In this document: positions 61,955-64,000 of the stretch, piece by piece | Position numbering within the stretch: position 1 is the first letter of the stretch | Layout of the letters: each line of letters begins with the position of its first letter | NCBI RefSeq assembly: GCF_015356115.1 | Contig: NZ_CP063056.1 | Span: forward strand, 1,612,001-1,676,000 | Origin: Rodentibacter haemolyticus | Lineage (GTDB): Bacteria; Pseudomonadota; Gammaproteobacteria; Enterobacterales; Pasteurellaceae | DNA: 64,000 bases | Reading direction: 5' to 3' | Notes under the pieces: model-generated | Seen by the model: the letters and a program-made list of their open reading frames with translations, nothing else | What the model was told of the DNA's origin: nothing | The model's database searches: none | Position numbers and translations under genes: made by a program

Positions 61955-62625
61955 GATTTAATTCGACATATAGTTATCAGTCTTAAAAATTCATCTCGTA
62001 GAGAAATTATCTCAAAACGTTAAAGGGTTAGGACTTGATTTTCAATTTTTTGATGCTGTTTATGGTAAGGATTTGCCTGTATCAGAATTAGAAAAAATAG
62101 ATTATGATTTTTATCCCAATAAATTTAATGCTAAAAAACAATTAACATTAGGAGAAATTGGTTGTGCAATGAGCCATATAAAACTGTATGAATATATTGT
62201 AGAGAATCAGCTCCAAGAGGTTATTATTTTTGAAGATGATGCGGTAGTTTCACTGTATTTTAAAGAGATTGTTTTAGCTGCATAAGGAAAAATATCTACG
62301 AAAAAAGAGATTTTATTTTTAGATCACGGCAAAGCAAAAATTTATCCATTTATGAGAAATTTGCCTGAACGCTATCGTCTCGCAAAATATAGATCGCCCT
62401 CAAAAAACTCTAAACGTAGTATTATTCGTACAACAGCTTATCTAATTACTTATAATGGAGCTAAAAAATTTATTAAAATATGCTTATCCAATAAGAATGC
62501 CATCAGACTTCTTAACTGGGTTATTACAAATGACAGGAATCAATGCTTACGGTATTGAGCCTACCTGTGTGTTTGGTGGCGTTGAATCAGAAATAGATAA
62601 AATTGAAAACCGATATAACGATTAA
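61955..62625 (+). pseudogene. GT25 family glycosyltransferase (LOS biosynthesis), broken
   Basis: Reads HIVISLKNSSRREIISK, a frameshift near 62020, GLGLDFQFFDAVYGKDLP... IGCAMSHIKLYEYI... IIFEDDAVV, an in-frame TAA at 62283, FLDHGKAKIYPF... TAYLITYNGAKKFIK, a frameshift near 62475, and AYPIRMPSDFLTGLLQMTG... NRYND. GxxGCxxSH and EDD motifs mark the family of Lex2B/LgtB-type galactosyl- or glucosyltransferases. Three lesions and a fused 5' end make it a pseudogene. Its stop is 6 bp before the next gene. Confidence 0.8.
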
Positions 62626-62631
62626 TTTGCA

Positions 62632-63669
62632 ATGAATTTTAAATCTAAACTTAGAGAAATTAGAATTAAATTAGGAAAATTTTTCCTAGATAGAAAAATA
62701 TCTCAAAATTTGACCACACTTGAACCCCAAAAAATACTTTTTTTAAGACAAGATGGAAAAATTGGGGATTATATTGTGAGTTCATTTATTTTCCGAGAAA
62801 TAAAAAAGTATAATAGTAATATTCAGATTGGTATTATTTGTACAAGGCAAAATTCTTATTTATTTGAGCAAAACCCTTACATAGATGAACTCTACCTTGT
62901 CAAAAAACGTTCTATTGTTGATTGTATTCGACAAGGATTAAAATTACGTCAAGAAAACTATGACGTTGTAATTGATCCTACACTTTCTATTAGAAATCGG
63001 GATCTCCTATTATTACGTTTAGTTAAGGCAAAGATTTATGTGGGCTATCAAAAACAACAATATAAATTATTTAATTATAATATTGATGAAGAATATATAC
63101 ATTTTTCTACTATTTACCGTTTAGTATTAGAAAAAATTAATATACCTTGTCAGGATAACTCTTATGATATCCCTTGTAATAAAAAAGCTGAAAATAAAAT
63201 TAAGCGTTTTTTACAAAGTAATAATATTAAAGATTATATTGCATTAAATTTCTTCGGTGCGGGAAAAAATAGAAAATTTAGTGATGAAAATATTTTAAAT
63301 TGGATAGAATATATTTGCCATAATAGCCATTTACCAATAATATTACTCTCTTATCCTGCAGTTACAGAAAAACTAAATGTAACAATAAAAGCACTTGATA
63401 ATGTTTTTTTATTAGAAAATACAGAAAATATTTTTGATAATATTGAGCTTATTCGTTTATCTAATTTAGTTATTTCTCCTGATACTTCAATCGTTCATAT
63501 TGCTTCAGGTTTAAATAAACCAATGATTGCATTATATAGCAATGATGAGGTCAATTTTTCCCATTGGCATCCTAATAGCAAAAATTTATTATATTTATTA
63601 CGTTATGAGCTAAATATTAATGAAATTGTTCCCAATAAAATTGAAAAATCGTGGTTAAACCTGAAATAA
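62632..63669 (+). CDS. GT9 family heptosyltransferase-like glycosyltransferase
   Basis: 345 residues. KILFLRQDGKIGDYIVSSFIFREI is the N-terminal GDxxx motif of ADP-heptose:LPS heptosyltransferases and NLVISPDTSIVHIASGLNKPMIALY the C-terminal donor site; the middle (VIDPTLSIRNRDLLLLRLV) also fits. Probably adds heptose or a related sugar to lipooligosaccharide. Strongly AT-rich and Asn/Lys/Ile-rich compared with neighbours, and contains only a one-base-off USS (62713), which suggests acquisition. The preceding gene in the unit is dead, so expression may depend on read-through. Confidence 0.85.
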   Translation: MNFKSKLREIRIKLGKFFLDRKISQNLTTLEPQKILFLRQDGKIGDYIVSSFIFREIKKYNSNIQIGIICTRQNSYLFEQNPYIDELYLVKKRSIVDCIRQGLKLRQENYDVVIDPTLSIRNRDLLLLRLVKAKIYVGYQKQQYKLFNYNIDEEYIHFSTIYRLVLEKINIPCQDNSYDIPCNKKAENKIKRFLQSNNIKDYIALNFFGAGKNRKFSDENILNWIEYICHNSHLPIILLSYPAVTEKLNVTIKALDNVFLLENTENIFDNIELIRLSNLVISPDTSIVHIASGLNKPMIALYSNDEVNFSHWHPNSKNLLYLLRYELNINEIVPNKIEKSWLNLK

Positions 63670-63809
63670 ATTTAGGGCTAATTTACTTCAATCCTCTATT
63701 TTTTAATCCATACTTCTTGGTATTCTCAAAATAGCAACCCGGACAATTTTTTATTCATAATACCTTGTACTATAATCCTCCAAGCCATTTTGGCTACTAT
63801 GCCAAATAT

Positions 63810-63842
63810 AAAGGGAAACCCAATTAGGCGTTTCCCTTTTTA
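63810..63842. terminator. Bidirectional terminator between the GT9 gene and the permease
   Basis: AAAGGGAAAC (63810-63819) and GTTTCCCTTT (63830-63839) with T-runs on both strands; lies between convergent genes. The 140 bases before it show nothing else. Confidence 0.85.
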
Positions 63843-63873
63843 ATACTAAAAACCTTCTGAAATCAACCGCACT

Positions 63874-64000
63874 TTAGCCTGCAACAGCCGGTAAATAGCC
63901 TGTTTGAATTAAGAAGGGGATGATCATAATCGCTATGCCGACGATTAATGCTATGACTAATGTGGCATTTCCGCCGATAACGCGGTAAGGAAGATTAGGA
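63874..64000 (-). CDS. Membrane permease C-terminus (aromatic amino acid permease-like), 5' part outside window
   Basis: The last 41 residues of a minus-strand protein, NLPYRVIGGNATLVIALI... ending ...GYLPAVAG and a stop at 63874. One long membrane helix with YRVxGG before it and a LPAV(A)G end resembles the C-terminus of TyrP/Mtr-type aromatic amino acid permeases (HAAAP family). Too little is present for a firm call. A USS overlaps the stop codon (63866-63874). Confidence 0.5.
   Translation of the reverse strand, partial: PNLPYRVIGGNATLVIALIVGIAIMIIPFLIQTGYLPAVAG

Larger units (their letters stand above)
1134..63874. repeat. DNA uptake signal sequences (USS), about 56 dispersed copies
   Basis: The 9-mer AAGTGCGGT or its complement ACCGCACTT occurs at, for example, 1134, 3081, 4186, 6749, 6767, 7771, 7827, 9251, 9276, 10867, 11745, 12637, 14500, 15201, 15388, 17514, 18691, 20445, 20459, 21653, 22372, 23658, 23688, 24410, 26069, 27653, 29057, 29073, 31518, 33684, 34642, 36064, 37199, 37212, 37939, 38704, 40418, 41198, 42702, 43609, 44262, 44535, 46094, 46463, 47785, 48637, 48656, 51302, 53242, 54330, 55250, 56788, 57782, 60162, 61206 and 63866. 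Many are followed by the AT-rich extension (CAAATTT type). This is the Hin-type USS recognised during natural transformation in Haemophilus and Aggregatibacter. The count was made by eye and may miss a few. Confidence 0.95.

Noticed and set aside
1..64000. tRNA, rRNA and phase-variable tetranucleotide repeats
   Set aside because: I looked for cloverleaf ends, rRNA motifs and tandem tetramers and saw none; by-eye search cannot exclude a missed tRNA.

Overview
The window is a piece of a Pasteurellaceae chromosome, most likely Aggregatibacter or Haemophilus. The main evidence is the DNA uptake signal sequence (USS) of the Haemophilus influenzae type, AAGTGCGGT, which I counted by eye as about 56 exact 9-mer copies on both strands (roughly one per 1.1 kb). 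Many copies occur as inverted pairs that act as terminators. Gene order also recalls H. influenzae blocks: tig-clpP-clpX-secE-nusG; ygfB-pepP-uspA-alaS-csrA-galU; leuABCD-dprA-yaaA-pfkA; yceD-rpmF-plsX-fabH-fabD-fabG-acpP; adk-ampG-galE; pilABCD/ampD; rppH-lgt-thyA-tadA; lepA-lepB-rnc-era; mutY-yggX-mltC. Taxonomy is inferred from these signs and was not tested by a search.

Layout. 1-6.8 kb: protein quality control (trigger factor, ClpXP), SecE, NusG and ribosomal proteins L11/L1, with a three-gene accessory insert (HTH regulator, lipoprotein, small membrane protein) between nusG and rplK. 6.8-13.3 kb: ygfB, pepP, uspA, alaS, csrA, galU. 13.4-20.6 kb (minus strand): an LTA-synthase-like sulfatase-fold membrane enzyme, then leuABCD behind an intact leader peptide and an attenuator whose terminator is an inverted USS pair. 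20.9-22.4 kb: a small lipoprotein and a decayed island (Sel1 repeats, metallo-beta-lactamase scrap, small orphan remnants). 22.4-26.1 kb: dprA behind a CRP-S (Sxy/CRP) competence site, yaaA, a lipoprotein, pfkA. 26.3-33 kb: phospholipid and fatty-acid synthesis cluster plus dcuB. 33.1-42.6 kb: trhP, a YdgA-like protein, adk, ampG, galE, ppa and a purine permease with a PurR-like operator. 42.9-47.7 kb (minus): seven tightly packed genes, pilABCD-coaE-yacG-acetyltransferase, preceded by a CRP-S site shared with divergent ampD. 48.4-48.9 kb: a 0.5-kb gene-free stretch with DnaA boxes, GATC sites and GATCTTTT repeats. 48.9-57.8 kb: rppH, lgt, thyA, tadA, ung, grcA, lepA, lepB, rnc, era. 57.8-61.6 kb: a broken IS3-family element, mltC, yggX, mutY, rpmE. 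61.6-64 kb: AT-rich, USS-free surface-sugar genes (a LicD/GT25 chimeric pseudogene and an intact GT9 glycosyltransferase), then the 3' end of a permease.

Functional themes. Most genes are conserved housekeeping. The accessory theme is natural transformation: USS everywhere, CRP-S sites at dprA and pilA each touching a USS, and the type IV pilus operon. Five related MITE-like palindromic elements sit in intergenic gaps, one inside the leuA leader. I saw no rRNA, tRNA, CRISPR array, prophage or phase-variable simple repeat. I did not find a convincing undescribed multi-gene system; the strongest leads are regulatory (USS-built leu attenuator, USS/CRP-S overlap, origin-like cluster).
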